Shown here piece by piece: positions 1 to 9,839 of a stretch of DNA of 64,000 nucleotides (positions within the stretch are counted from its first letter, which is position 1; the number at the start of each line of letters is the position of its first letter). The DNA is from Aalborgiella sp963841045 (GTDB lineage: Bacteria > Pseudomonadota > Gammaproteobacteria > Burkholderiales > Burkholderiaceae_C). Location: the NCBI GenBank assembly GCA_963841045.1, contig CAWJBD010000007.1, positions 215,494 to 279,493 on the forward strand. Reading direction: 5' to 3'. A program made the position numbers and the translations under genes. The notes below the pieces were generated by a model. The model was not told where the DNA came from. It did not search any database and worked only from the letters and a program-made list of their open reading frames with translations.

Positions 1-319
1 CTTGACCAGAAGTTTCGGGCGTGAAATGAAAGCCATGTACCACGCGCGGTGGAATGACGATAGCAGCAGGGGCTGTCACGGTTTCGTGAACATTGTCCAA
101 AACCAAATCAGCCACGCCAGCTTGCAACCACACCACTTGGTACAAACCGTGGTGCACATGCGGGTCAATTTCCCAGTGATACAAACGGCTTCTGGATTGA
201 ATTTCCTCAATGTGCAGCAAACCATGTTGGTCAGCAGCAGATTCACCATAAAGTGCAAACGATGGTATTTCGCCGATGGACTTCTTTTTTGGGGATGATT
301 TGTAATTGTCCAATGACAT
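1..319 (-). CDS. PobR-like AraC-family transcriptional regulator (5' part only)
   Basis: The reverse strand reads an open frame from an ATG at 319 to the window edge, giving 106 residues with no stop. It begins MSLDNYKSSPKKKSIGEIPS and continues into a cupin-like sensor region with SRLYHWEIDPHVHHGLYQV and IVIPPRVVHGFHF. This is typical of the N-terminal effector domain of AraC regulators of the PobR type, which control 4-hydroxybenzoate catabolism. The DNA-binding helix-turn-helix half lies outside the window. It is divergent from the P450 cassette with about 150 bp between the start codons, so it is the obvious candidate regulator of that cassette. Effector identity is inferred from family resemblance only. 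Confidence 0.75.
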   Translation of the reverse strand, partial: MSLDNYKSSPKKKSIGEIPSFALYGESAADQHGLLHIEEIQSRSRLYHWEIDPHVHHGLYQVVWLQAGVADLVLDNVHETVTAPAAIVIPPRVVHGFHFTPETSGQ

Positions 320-472
320 TGAGGTTTCCGTGTCAAATATATTCTTACGGGCGATTGGCAGTAAAGCCACTATTTTGAACGAAAAGTGCAAGTTTATGAA
401 GTATTTTCACCATAAAAAAAATAAAAATTAACCTAAAGTAAGCCACTCGAATAAATACAAAGGAGACTAACC

Positions 473-1654
473 ATGTTCAGTTTTGATCCCTATTCACCAG
501 CGGTTGATGCCGATCCGTTCCCGTATTACAAAACCCTGCGTGATGAGCAACCTTGTTTTTGGAGCTCTGAAGCGCAAATGTGGATTTTGTCGCGCTATGC
601 CGATATTGTTTCTGCTGGGCAGGACTGGCAAACCTACTCATCTGCCAGTGGCAACTTGATGACCGAGTTGCCAGGCCGCGCCGGTGCGACCTTGGGCAGT
701 TCAGATCCTCCAAAGCACGACCGCTTGCGTGGCTTGATTCAGCACGCTTTCATGAAGCGCAATCTGCTGGCATTGGAAGAGCCGATTCGTGACATTGCGA
801 AACAGGTGTTTGGACAGCTCAAAGGGGTCAAGGAATTTGACTTCAAAGATGTGTCATCGCAATTCACGGTCAAAGTCTTGATGGCCGCCTTGGGCTTACC
901 CATGGGTGATGAAGCCATCGTGCCAGAACAAGAGGTGCGCGACAACGCCGTGATGATGGTGCAAAGCGATGCACGCACGCGTGCCAAAGGGCCAGAGCAC
1001 ATTGCCGCTTACAACTGGATGCAAGATTACGCCAGCAAAGTGATTGCCATGCGCAAAGCAGAACCGCGCAACGATTTAATCAGCAACTTTGCATTGGCTG
1101 AAATTGATGGTGACCGTTTGGATGACCGCGAAGTGCTGCTCACCACCACCACTTTGATCATGGCGGGTGTCGAGTCATTGGGCGGTTTCATGATGATGTT
1201 TGCCTACAATTTGGCAACATTTGACGAAGCGCGTCGCGCGGTGGTGGCGAATCCGGACTTATTGCCCGATGCCATTGAAGAGAGTTTGCGTTTCAACACG
1301 TCGGCTCAGCGTTTCCGCCGGCGCTTGATGAAAGACGTCACCATACATGGGCAAACCATGAAAGAGGGCGATTTTGTGTGCTTGGCCTACGGCTCGGGCA
1401 ACCGCGATGAACGTCAATACCCCAACCCCGATGTGTACGACATCAGTCGCAAACCGCGTGGTCATTTGGGTTTTGGTGGCGGTGTCCATGCTTGCTTGGG
1501 AACTGCCATTGCGCGCTTGGCTGTCAAAATCGCTTTTGACGAGTTCCATAAAATTGTGCCAAACTACAGGCGTACTGCGGATCAGTTGCCTTGGATGCCT
1601 TCGTCCACTTTCCGCAGCCCATTGGTGCTGAATTTGACCGTTCAGAGCCCATAA
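473..1654 (+). CDS. cytochrome P450 (class I, soluble bacterial)
   Basis: A 393-residue soluble P450, the usual bacterial length. The heme-binding loop FGGGVHACLG (about residues 334-343) supplies the cysteine thiolate ligand C341. The K-helix ExxR is E270-S-L-R273. The I-helix reads AGVES at 231-235, so the usual acid-Thr pair is Glu-Ser here, a conservative but uncommon change at the proton-delivery site. The RBS AAAGGAGA sits about 8 nt before the ATG. A [2Fe-2S] ferredoxin, a ferredoxin reductase and a nitroreductase follow in the same direction, so the electron-transfer chain is complete. A PobR-like regulator diverges upstream, which suggests an aromatic acid substrate such as a para-substituted benzoate. 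The CYP subfamily cannot be assigned by eye. Confidence 0.93.
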   Translation: MFSFDPYSPAVDADPFPYYKTLRDEQPCFWSSEAQMWILSRYADIVSAGQDWQTYSSASGNLMTELPGRAGATLGSSDPPKHDRLRGLIQHAFMKRNLLALEEPIRDIAKQVFGQLKGVKEFDFKDVSSQFTVKVLMAALGLPMGDEAIVPEQEVRDNAVMMVQSDARTRAKGPEHIAAYNWMQDYASKVIAMRKAEPRNDLISNFALAEIDGDRLDDREVLLTTTTLIMAGVESLGGFMMMFAYNLATFDEARRAVVANPDLLPDAIEESLRFNTSAQRFRRRLMKDVTIHGQTMKEGDFVCLAYGSGNRDERQYPNPDVYDISRKPRGHLGFGGGVHACLGTAIARLAVKIAFDEFHKIVPNYRRTADQLPWMPSSTFRSPLVLNLTVQSP

Positions 1655-1690
1655 CAAAACTTGCAATTTATCAATTAGGAAAATTTAGAC

Positions 1691-2014
1691 ATGACACACA
1701 TCACCTACGTTGAAGCCTCAGGCGAGGCAAATACATTCAATCTGCCAGAAGGTTGGAGCCTGATGCAAGGCGCTACCACCAATGGGGTAGATGGCATCAT
1801 TGGTGAATGTGGTGGTTCATGTGCTTGTGCGACCTGTCACTGCTATGTGGATGAAGCGCGTTTGGCCGATTTGCCTGAAGCGTCAGAAGCTGAATTGGCC
1901 ATGTTGGAACATGTTGCTTCACCGCGTAAGCCAAATAGCCGATTGGCATGTCAACTCAAAGCAAATGCCAAGCTGGAAGGTTTGGTTGTGCATTTGCCAG
2001 AAACACAAGAGTAA
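1691..2014 (+). CDS. [2Fe-2S] ferredoxin (putidaredoxin type)
   Basis: A 107-residue ferredoxin. The cluster ligands are C40, C46, C49 and C87, matching the C-x5-C-x2-C-x37-C spacing of vertebrate/putidaredoxin-type ferredoxins that serve class I P450s. Two extra cysteines (C44, C51) lie in the same loop. It starts 36 nt after the P450 stop and precedes the reductase, so it should carry single electrons from reductase to P450 in the cytoplasm. Confidence 0.93.
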   Translation: MTHITYVEASGEANTFNLPEGWSLMQGATTNGVDGIIGECGGSCACATCHCYVDEARLADLPEASEAELAMLEHVASPRKPNSRLACQLKANAKLEGLVVHLPETQE

Positions 2015-2056
2015 TTGCAAGATTACTTGCAATCAAACTGAAATAAAAATTCAGAC

Positions 2057-3286
2057 ATGAGTGCCGTCGTCATCATTGGGACAGGGCAAGCAGGGGTGCA
2101 GGTGGCAGAGGCATTGCGCGCAGGTGGTTTTATGGGAACAATTGACTTGGTTGGAGACGAGCCACATCCGCCCTACCATCGGCCACCTTTGTCCAAGGCT
2201 TGGTTGGCGGGTGAAATGGAAGCCGCACAACTGACCATGCGTTCACCCGAAGTGCTGGCGCGTAAAAACATCAACTTGCGCACCAGTGTGACTGTGACGG
2301 CCATCAATCGCACAAGCAAACAGCTTGTCCTAAATGACGGCAGCAGCTTGTCTTTTGATTATTTGGTTTTAGCTACTGGCGCAAGCCCACGCAAATTGAG
2401 CATGCCTGGCAGCAATGCAACCGGCGTTTTGGCACTGCGCTCCATGGCCGATGCCAATGCAATGGCAGAGCGCCTAGCCGTGTGCTCGCAGCAGCAACTT
2501 CCCGTGGTGGTGGTGGGTGGCGGTTTCATTGGTTTGGAAGTGGCTGCCACCGCGCGTAAAAAAGGCTTGGCAGTTACTGTGCTCGAAGCCGCACCGCGTT
2601 TGTTGGGGCGTGTGTTGGCTCCAGTATTGTCGGATTGGTATGCCGCCTTGCATCAAAGTCATGGTGTGCAACTCATCTTGAATGCACGCATGCAACAGAT
2701 TGAAGCCGATGCCAACAACACGGTCACTGGGGTGCGACTGGAAGATGGCACACTGATACCTGCTGGTTTGGTGGTGGTGGGTATTGGCGTTGCAGCCAAT
2801 GACCAACTGGCACGAGACGCTGGTGTGATCTGCGACCGAGGCATTGTGGTGGATGCGCATGGTCAATGCAGCGACTCCGCAATTTTTGCTGCGGGCGATT
2901 GTGCCGCACGCACTTTGGCCGATGGCAGTTTGATTCGTTTAGAGTCGGTCCAAAATGCCACCGAACAAGGCAAATCAGTAGCAGCAGCCATCTTGGGACA
3001 AGAGCGTCCATTTACCGCCACGCCATGGTTTTGGAGCGATCAGTACGACAAAAAATTGCAAATGGCTGGCTTGTCTATGGGCGCGACGGACTGGGCCGTG
3101 CGTGGTGACATGCAAAGTGGCAGTTTCAGTGTGTATCACTTGCGTGATGGCAAACTGTTGGCGGTAGACAGCGTGAACGCCGCCAAAGACCATTTACAAG
3201 CACGTAAATTATTGGATGCACATGTGTCGCCAAGTACGGCACAGATTGCCGATCTCAATTTTGATTTGGCTGGCTTACTCACTTGA
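2057..3286 (+). CDS. NAD(P)H-dependent ferredoxin reductase (FAD)
   Basis: A 409-residue flavoprotein of the putidaredoxin-reductase family. An N-terminal FAD dinucleotide fold reads VVIIGTGQAGVQVAEAL, a second nucleotide-binding fold VVVVGGGFIGLEVAA lies near residue 150, and the distal FAD motif IFAAGDCA is near residue 275. A C-terminal reductase domain follows. It passes electrons from NAD(P)H to the adjacent [2Fe-2S] ferredoxin and so to the P450. Spacing to the ferredoxin (42 nt) and the nitroreductase (20 nt) supports one operon. Confidence 0.93.
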   Translation: MSAVVIIGTGQAGVQVAEALRAGGFMGTIDLVGDEPHPPYHRPPLSKAWLAGEMEAAQLTMRSPEVLARKNINLRTSVTVTAINRTSKQLVLNDGSSLSFDYLVLATGASPRKLSMPGSNATGVLALRSMADANAMAERLAVCSQQQLPVVVVGGGFIGLEVAATARKKGLAVTVLEAAPRLLGRVLAPVLSDWYAALHQSHGVQLILNARMQQIEADANNTVTGVRLEDGTLIPAGLVVVGIGVAANDQLARDAGVICDRGIVVDAHGQCSDSAIFAAGDCAARTLADGSLIRLESVQNATEQGKSVAAAILGQERPFTATPWFWSDQYDKKLQMAGLSMGATDWAVRGDMQSGSFSVYHLRDGKLLAVDSVNAAKDHLQARKLLDAHVSPSTAQIADLNFDLAGLLT

Positions 3287-3306
3287 GTCTAAAGTAGGCG
3301 CTCGCA

Positions 3307-3930
3307 ATGCACAACGAAACATCATTGACTGCATTGCCCGCAACTGAAGTGATTGCAGAAACAGCGGCAACGCTGATTGCTTCACGACGCACCATTTTGC
3401 CAAAGCGATTGACATTGCCAGCGCCTGATGAAGACGCTATGGCGCAAATTTTTGCAGCCGCTGCAGCTGCTCCTGATCATGGTCAATTGTTGCCTTGGCG
3501 CTTCGTGCTTATTCCGGTTTCTGAACGTCACCGTTTGGGGCAGGTTTTTGTAGATGCTTTGTTAGAACGCGACAGCACAGCTTCTGATCTTGAATTGAAT
3601 CGAGCTCGTGAAAAAGCAGAACGTGCGCCTGTATTGATGTTGGCCGTGGTGGACGCCGTGTGTGGAGATCCGGCCATTGATTTGAGTGAGCGTCTGGTTT
3701 CAGCAGGGTGCGCGATTCAAAATATGTTGCTCATGGCGACAGCTTTGGGATTTGGCTCGGCGTTAACAAGTGGCAAGGCGCTGAAATCCAACGCCTTGCG
3801 CTCACTGTTTCAACTTTCAAAATCTGAGCACGCTGTGTGCTTCATTAGTTTGGGCAGTGTGGGTTCGACCAAACGAACCAGCACACGGCCTGATGCCCAT
3901 GCTTTTGTAACTACTTTGCCACAGGCGTAG
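3307..3930 (+). CDS. nitroreductase-family protein
   Basis: A 207-residue FMN-dependent nitroreductase-like protein. The N-terminal ASRRTILPKRL and the following AAPDHGQLLPWRFVLIP match the substrate/FMN-binding start of YdjA-type nitroreductases, and the Gly-rich ATALGFGSALTSGKAL segment lies near residue 150. It is the last gene of the P450 cassette. Its role there is not obvious: reduction of a nitro- or quinone-like product or a flavin-linked reaction are possible. Its 3' end overlaps the convergent RND gene by 20 nt. Confidence 0.82.
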   Translation: MHNETSLTALPATEVIAETAATLIASRRTILPKRLTLPAPDEDAMAQIFAAAAAAPDHGQLLPWRFVLIPVSERHRLGQVFVDALLERDSTASDLELNRAREKAERAPVLMLAVVDAVCGDPAIDLSERLVSAGCAIQNMLLMATALGFGSALTSGKALKSNALRSLFQLSKSEHAVCFISLGSVGSTKRTSTRPDAHAFVTTLPQA

Positions 3931-6900
3931 GCGTCATATTGACTGCTTTGCGACCCGTGATTTTGCTTTTCAGCTTTTGTACAAAGCTTGGAATATCGTC
4001 CACCAAAGTGAAGAAGCTGGGTGTGACTAACAAACTCAAAATGGTGGAAGTGATCAATCCGCCAATCACCGCAGCAGCCATGGGTGCGCGGAAACTGTTG
4101 TCTGCTTCACTCAAGCCAATCACCAAAGGCAGCATACCGGCCACCATCGCAATGGTGGTCATGATGATGGGTCGTGCGCGTTTGTGACACGCGTCCAACA
4201 AGGCTTCGAGGCGCGTCATACCAAATTCACGCCGCGCCATGATGGCGTATTCCACCAACAAGATTGAGTTTTTGGTGGACACGCCAATCAGCATGATCAA
4301 ACCAATGAACGAAGGCATGGACAACATTTTGTTGGCAATCAGCAATCCTAAAAACGCACCGCCGAAGGACAAAATAACGGATGGCAAAATGCTCATAGGG
4401 TGCAAGAAATCTTTGAACAACAGCACCAACACAATGTAGATACACAATACGCCGGTCAACATTGCCAAACCAAAACCTGCAGCCATTTCACCTTGCATCT
4501 CTGCATCGCCTACTTCAACCTGTTGCACATTGGCGGGCATGTTTTTGATGCTGGGCAACTTGCTGACGGCTTCTGTGACATCACCCAAAGGCACACCCGA
4601 TAGCTCCACTTCAAAGTTCACATTGCGCACGCGGTTCAAGCGTGTGACCACAGCAGGCCCACCTGTCATTTCCATGCTGGCCACTTGGCTCAACATCACT
4701 GGTCCTTTCACACCCGGCACCATCAAACGGCCCAAAACGTCCAAATCTTTACGGGCTTCGGTGTCCAATTTGACGACGATGGGCACTTGGCGTTGGCTCA
4801 AATTCAGTTTGGACAAGGCAGAGTCATAGTCTCCAACTGTCGCGACACGCAAGGTATCACCAATCGCTGCGCTGGTCACGCCCAAATCGGCTGCTTTGGC
4901 AAAATCGGGGCGTATGGCCACTTCGGCGCGCGTTAAGCTGGCACTGGAGCTGATATTGCCCAGGCCAGGAATGGTGCGTAAATCACGCTCAATGGCCGCG
5001 GCTGATTGTGCCAAGGCTAAGGGATCGTCGCTTTTCAGTGCCAATTGGTATTTCTCACCATTGCCGCCCAGTCCTACCTTGAAACGCGCACCTGGCAAAT
5101 TGGCCAATGCTGTGCGCATCTCACCTTCAATGATTTGTTTGCGTGGTCGCTTGCCACGTTCAGCCAACAGCACGGTCAAGGTGGCTTTGCGCACTTCGGG
5201 TACACCACCTGCCATTGGGTCAGTGCCAGCAGTGCCACCGCCTATGGTGGTGTAAATGCTGTCAATGCTTTTCACGTCTTTGAGCATGGCTGCGTGCCAG
5301 CTCTGCTGACTCGCGTGTTTGCGACAGCGTAGTGCCTGGTGGCAACTCTAAATAAACTTGTGTTTGCGAGTTGTCATCTGGTGGAATAAAGCCACTCGGA
5401 ATCAAGGGTACCAACATCAAAGAGCCAACGAAAAAGCCCAAAGCCATCAGCATTGTTTTCCAACGGTTGTGCAGCGTCCAATTGGTGATACGCAAATACA
5501 AAGGCATCCACTTCGGTTCTTCATGCACATGGGTAGAAGGCTTCATGATGTAGGCCGCCATCATGGGTGTCAACAAACGCGCCACCAAGAGCGACGCGAA
5601 AATGGCGAACACAGCAGTCCAACCAAACTGTTTGAAAAATTTACCCACAATGCCGTCCATGAAGGCCGTGGGTAAAAATACCGCTATCAGGGCAAAGGTG
5701 GTGGCAATCACCGCCAAACCAATTTCGTTGGCGGCTTCCATCGCGGCATTGAATGGTGTTTTGCCCATGCGCAAATGGCGTTCTATGTTTTCCACTTCCA
5801 CAATCGCATCGTCCACCAAAATGCCCACCACCAAAGACATGGCCAGCAAAGTCACCACGTTGATGGTAAAGCCCATGTAATGCATACCGATGAAGGCAGG
5901 GATGGCTGACAAAGGCAAAGCCACGGCAGACACCAAAGTCGCGCGCCAATTGCGTAAAAAGAACCACACCACAATCACAGCCAGCACCGCACCTTCGTAC
6001 AGCATGGCCATGGATGCATCAAACTCTTCCTTCACAGGCGTGACAAAATCAAACGCTTGTGTGAGCTCTAAATCGGGTTGCTTGGCCTTCAATTCAGCCA
6101 GCGCTTTTTGCACCCCAGCACCAACTTCAATTTCACTTGCGCCTTTGCTGCGGCTGACTTCAAAACCCACCACCGATTTGCCGTTCAAGAGTGCCACGCT
6201 GCGCGGCTCAGCCACGGTATCAGATACTTTCGCAACTTCATCCAAGCGCACGCGTCGGCCATTGCTCAGGCTCAATTCCATGGCAGACAATTCAGCCACC
6301 GTGCCTACTGTGGCCAAGGTTCGCATGGGTTGTTCACTGCCACCCAAATCGGCACGGCCACCGGCATTTTCGGTTTGTACCATTTTCAGTTGGCGCGATA
6401 TATCGGCCGCAGTTGTGCCCAAGCTCTGTAACTTGATTGGGTCCAAAGCCACTTGCACTTCACGGTTCACACCGCCCACACGAGATACCGCGCCCACACC
6501 GCGCACACCCAACAAAGCACGTGCGATGGTGTTGTCCACATACCAGCTCAAAGCCTCGTTGTCCATCTTGCTGGAGTTGATGGTGAATGCCATGATGGGC
6601 TGTGCTGAGAAACTGATTTTGCCAACAATCGGGTCGCGTAAATCGCTGGGTAAATCACTGCGTACTTGTTGTACGGCACTGCGCACATCGTCTACGGCTT
6701 CTTGTGTGGGTTTCTCTAAACGAAACTCGGCCGTGATCGACACCACGCCATCGGTGACGGTGGTGTAAATGTTTTTCAGACCTTGCAAAGGCGCAATGGC
6801 GTTTTCAAGCTTGCGCGCCACTTCCGTTTCTAGTTGTGCAGGAGCAGCGCCAGGCAAAGCGGCAGACACCGTGACCATGGGCATTTCAAGATCAGGAAAT

Positions 6901-7007
6901 TGCTGCACCTTCATGGCGCGGAACGACATCAAGCCTGCCAGTGTCAGCAGCACAAACAGCATGATGGCGGGGATGGGGTTTTTAATCGACCATGAGGAGA
7001 AATTCAT
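3911..7007 (-). CDS. RND multidrug efflux permease, interrupted by one frameshift
   Basis: Two overlapping reverse-strand frames make one AcrB/MdtB-like inner-membrane pump of about 1030 residues. The first part (7007 down to about 5262, 581 codons) has the start MNFSSWSIKNPIPAIML, the porter domains and TM4 with GILVDDAIVEVEN, whose paired aspartates relay protons. The second part (from about 5287 down to 3911) resumes at MLKDVKSIDSIYTTIGG and holds TM10 with STKNSILLVEYA, including the conserved lysine. The join near 5270-5290 is a +1 step, consistent with one extra C in AGCCATG. The start overlaps the adaptor stop as TAATG. The pump would work with the adaptor and the outer-membrane factor upstream. 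It is a pseudogene if the indel is real. Confidence 0.88.
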
Positions 7008-8275
7008 TATTTCGCTCCTGCTGCTGCGGCTGGAACAGCCTTGGTTTCAGCTGGCTTCACCTCAGTGGGTTTCGCTTCAGATGCTTTTACTTCTGTTGTT
7101 TTGGCATCCACAATTTTCACCACATCGCCATCCGCTAAAAACGCAGCGCCCGAACTGACAAATTTCTCACCCAATTTGGCACCTTGCTTGATTTCAACCA
7201 GTTCGCCCATGCGGCGACCAGTTTCAACTTTGACTTGACTGACTTTGTTGTTGGCATCCACGCGCATGGCATAGGTAAAGCCATCTCGCAGCACCAAAGC
7301 GGGGTAGGGCAAGGTCAGCGCAGTGGCTGTGCCCATGGCAAACTCGCCTTTGGCAAACATGCCGGCTTTGACACCAGGGTGTGCGGGCAAATCAACGTAA
7401 ACCAAGGCATTGCGTGTAGCGGCATCCACAGTAGGTGCAATGGTGCGAACAGTGCCTTGCACTTGTGCGCCGCTGGCCGAGGTGATGCTGACTTTTGAGC
7501 CAGGTTTGATGTTGCCGACCTCTGTGCTCGTCACCTCAGCGCGCCATTCCAAGCGACCACCACGAATCATGCGAAAGAGCTCTGAACCCGCGCCAACTAC
7601 AGCGCCCACGGTGGCACCACGCGCAGATATCACGCCATTGTCAGGCGCACGAACTTGCGTGTTTTGGGTGCGCACGCTTTGTGCATTGAGCATGGCTTGG
7701 GCTGCTTCAACCCGTGCAGCGGCGGTTTTCTCGCCGGTGATGAATTGGTTAATTTGCTGCGCGCTTAATGCGCCCGTGTTTTGCAATGTGCGTGCCCGCT
7801 CGGCGTTTGCAGCTGCGTCAATGGCGTTGGCTTGTGCTTCCATCAAAGCGGCTTTGGCTTGTGCCATATCGGCTTGCACAGATTCGCCCGCAAAGGTGGC
7901 CAGCAACTGGCCTTTTTTAACCGTGTCACCCACATTCACCAAAACTTGTGTCAAGCGCAAGCCATTGGCTTCAGCGCCCACACTGGCTTCTTGCCAAGCA
8001 GTCACATTGCCATTGGCAGGAAGTTTCAAAGCCAAGCTGCTGTTGCTGGGTTGCACAGTCGTTACCGTTAAAGCAGCCTTGGGTGCAGGCGCTGCTTTGT
8101 CAGATTTTTCTGCTGGCTTGGCCATATCGGTTTTAGCGCCTGCGTCTGCTGGTTTGGCAGCAGCATCGTCTTTGCCAGAGCAGGCGACGCCACCAAAGGC
8201 GAAGGCCAACGCAGCAGTGAGTGCCAGTAATTTCATAGATTGGTTGACAGGTTTGGATTGTTGGATTGTTTTCAT
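7007..8275 (-). CDS. RND efflux periplasmic adaptor (membrane fusion protein, lipoprotein)
   Basis: A 422-residue adaptor of the AcrA/MexA family. A hydrophobic leader ends in GGVAC (Cys32), a plausible lipobox, followed by an Ala/Lys/Asp linker. A barrel/lipoyl region and an Ala-rich coiled-coil hairpin (QADMAQAKAALMEAQANA) are visible. The C-terminal 35 residues are a low-complexity Lys/Glu/Ala tail with repeated EVK and EAKP, unusual for the family. A second Met at codon 14 is an alternative start. It bridges the pump to the outer-membrane channel and is cotranscribed with both; the stop overlaps the pump start by 1 nt. Confidence 0.9.
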   Translation of the reverse strand: MKTIQQSKPVNQSMKLLALTAALAFAFGGVACSGKDDAAAKPADAGAKTDMAKPAEKSDKAAPAPKAALTVTTVQPSNSSLALKLPANGNVTAWQEASVGAEANGLRLTQVLVNVGDTVKKGQLLATFAGESVQADMAQAKAALMEAQANAIDAAANAERARTLQNTGALSAQQINQFITGEKTAAARVEAAQAMLNAQSVRTQNTQVRAPDNGVISARGATVGAVVGAGSELFRMIRGGRLEWRAEVTSTEVGNIKPGSKVSITSASGAQVQGTVRTIAPTVDAATRNALVYVDLPAHPGVKAGMFAKGEFAMGTATALTLPYPALVLRDGFTYAMRVDANNKVSQVKVETGRRMGELVEIKQGAKLGEKFVSSGAAFLADGDVVKIVDAKTTEVKASEAKPTEVKPAETKAVPAAAAGAK

Positions 8276-8322
8276 GTTGGTATGTCAGTTATTTCAAGAG
8301 AAGATTCGTGTGCAAATTCGAT

Positions 8323-9810
8323 TCACTTAATGGTTTCATTTTTAGCCGTGACTTGTGACCAGCCACCACCCAATGCGCGGTACAAGGCCACCCATGCGGC
8401 ACTTTGTTCACGCTCTAAATTCAGGAGCGCTGTTTTGGCGGCCAAAGCGGTGCGGCGTGTGTCTTCCAAGTCGCTCAAACTGCCTAAGCCACTTTTGTAG
8501 CGTGCCTCAGAAGCCGCAAAGGCAGCGCCATAGCCTTCGGTTGAAATTTTGGCGTCAATCAAACGGTCTTTGGTGCTTTGTATCGCCAGCAAGGCTTCTT
8601 CTACTTCGCGCACCGCGCCGCGCACCTTGGCGCGGTAGCTGGCTACAGCTGTTTCGTAATTGGCTTTGGCTGTGTCCAGTGCCGCACTGCTGCGGCCGCC
8701 ATCCAAAATCGGCAAGGTCAAAGACAAGGGACCAATCGACCATGTGTTGACATTGGTGCTGATGCCGCCCGTGCGCACATTGCCCACTGCCACTGAGCCT
8801 GATAGCGCCAAGCGTGGGTATTTGGCTGCTTGTGCACTGCCCACATCGCCGCTGGCAGCTGCCACTTCTTGCTCTGCTGCAAACACATCAGGACGCTGCG
8901 TTAATAATTGTGCTGGTAAAGATGGTGGGGCGATAAATGCTGCATTATTCATAGCACTGTAGGCATTATTTACGCCGGATACAGCCAGTTTTTGCCTTAA
9001 ATCTGATTCAGAGATTGTGCTCAACGCCACCAGTGCTTTCACCATAGAATCGCAATAGCTGCGTTGCATGGTCAACATGCTTTGACCCTGAGCTGCACTG
9101 GCGCGTGCCAAGGATGCATAGGCAGGTGCGCTGAAACCAGCGTTGGCCAACAGTCCAGTTAGCCGCGATGATTCTGCCCGAGATGCGACATCGTCTTTTG
9201 CCACCGCAAGCAGTTGCTCGCAAGTACGCAAGTTCAAATACACATTGGCCACCTCGGCCGCCACTGACACGCGGGCTTCATGCCAACCGGCCTCACTGCC
9301 AGCCAAACGCGCTTGTGCCGCTTCTTGTGCGGCACGGTTGCCACCCCATAGGTCTATTTCCCAACTGGCTTGCAAACCCACTTGCGCCACACTGGCCACT
9401 GGTGTGCCGACTTGGCTCACGCCACGGTTCACCGCCGTGGAAGCACTCAAGTTGGGTGATGTGGCGCTACCTGCGGCAACCACTGCGCCACGTGCCTGAG
9501 CAATGCGGGTGCTGGCTGCGCTGATGGATGGGCTGGCCGTTTGTGCACTGTTGATGAGCTCAACCAAAAGTGGGTCGCCCAAATTGCTCCACCACGCATT
9601 GAGTGCTTGCATCGAGCCTTGGTGTGGCAAGGTATTTGAACTTGCATTTGTTTTGACCGCTGCTGGTACAGTGCTGTGCCACTGGCTGGCAACGGCGCTG
9701 TCTACTTGCGGCGAAGGGGCTGTCACAGCGCAAGCGCTAAGCAGCACGGGCAGCAAGGCCAAAGCCAAGTTAAGACGACTAAGTTTGTATCGGGTAGGTT
9801 GGTGCTTCAT
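8323..9810 (-). CDS. efflux outer-membrane factor (TolC/NodT family lipoprotein)
   Basis: A 495-residue outer-membrane channel protein. The leader ends in LLSAC (Cys27), a good lipobox. Two long alpha-helical halves carry NodT-family motifs such as LQASWEIDLWGGNRAAQEAA and PLSLTLPILDGGRSSAALD. It sits between the TetR gene and the adaptor in the operon. Residues around SGVNNAYSAMNNA are encoded by a copy of the palindromic element described separately (8940-8993), apparently tolerated in a loop. Confidence 0.9.
   Translation of the reverse strand: MKHQPTRYKLSRLNLALALLPVLLSACAVTAPSPQVDSAVASQWHSTVPAAVKTNASSNTLPHQGSMQALNAWWSNLGDPLLVELINSAQTASPSISAASTRIAQARGAVVAAGSATSPNLSASTAVNRGVSQVGTPVASVAQVGLQASWEIDLWGGNRAAQEAAQARLAGSEAGWHEARVSVAAEVANVYLNLRTCEQLLAVAKDDVASRAESSRLTGLLANAGFSAPAYASLARASAAQGQSMLTMQRSYCDSMVKALVALSTISESDLRQKLAVSGVNNAYSAMNNAAFIAPPSLPAQLLTQRPDVFAAEQEVAAASGDVGSAQAAKYPRLALSGSVAVGNVRTGGISTNVNTWSIGPLSLTLPILDGGRSSAALDTAKANYETAVASYRAKVRGAVREVEEALLAIQSTKDRLIDAKISTEGYGAAFAASEARYKSGLGSLSDLEDTRRTALAAKTALLNLEREQSAAWVALYRALGGGWSQVTAKNETIK
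8940..8993 (-). repeat. palindromic element copy inside the efflux outer-membrane factor gene
   Basis: On the reverse strand this reads CCGGCGTAAATAATGCC, then a GTGCTAT half-palindrome. It aligns with the element core CCGGCGTATTGATTGCC plus TGCTAT. It is in frame and encodes SGVNNAYSAMNNA, closely resembling the Pgi copy (AGINTAYTAINNV). More diverged than the intergenic copies. Confidence 0.6.
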
Positions 9811-9839
9811 TTTTGTTTTGCTTTTGCTTTTACTTTTGT

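Noticed and set aside
5890..6768. 292-residue plus-strand frame opposite the RND pump
   Set aside because: Shadow of the pump gene; no domain motifs.
7410..8330. 306-residue plus-strand frame opposite the adaptor gene
   Set aside because: Mirror of the Ala-rich adaptor coding sequence.
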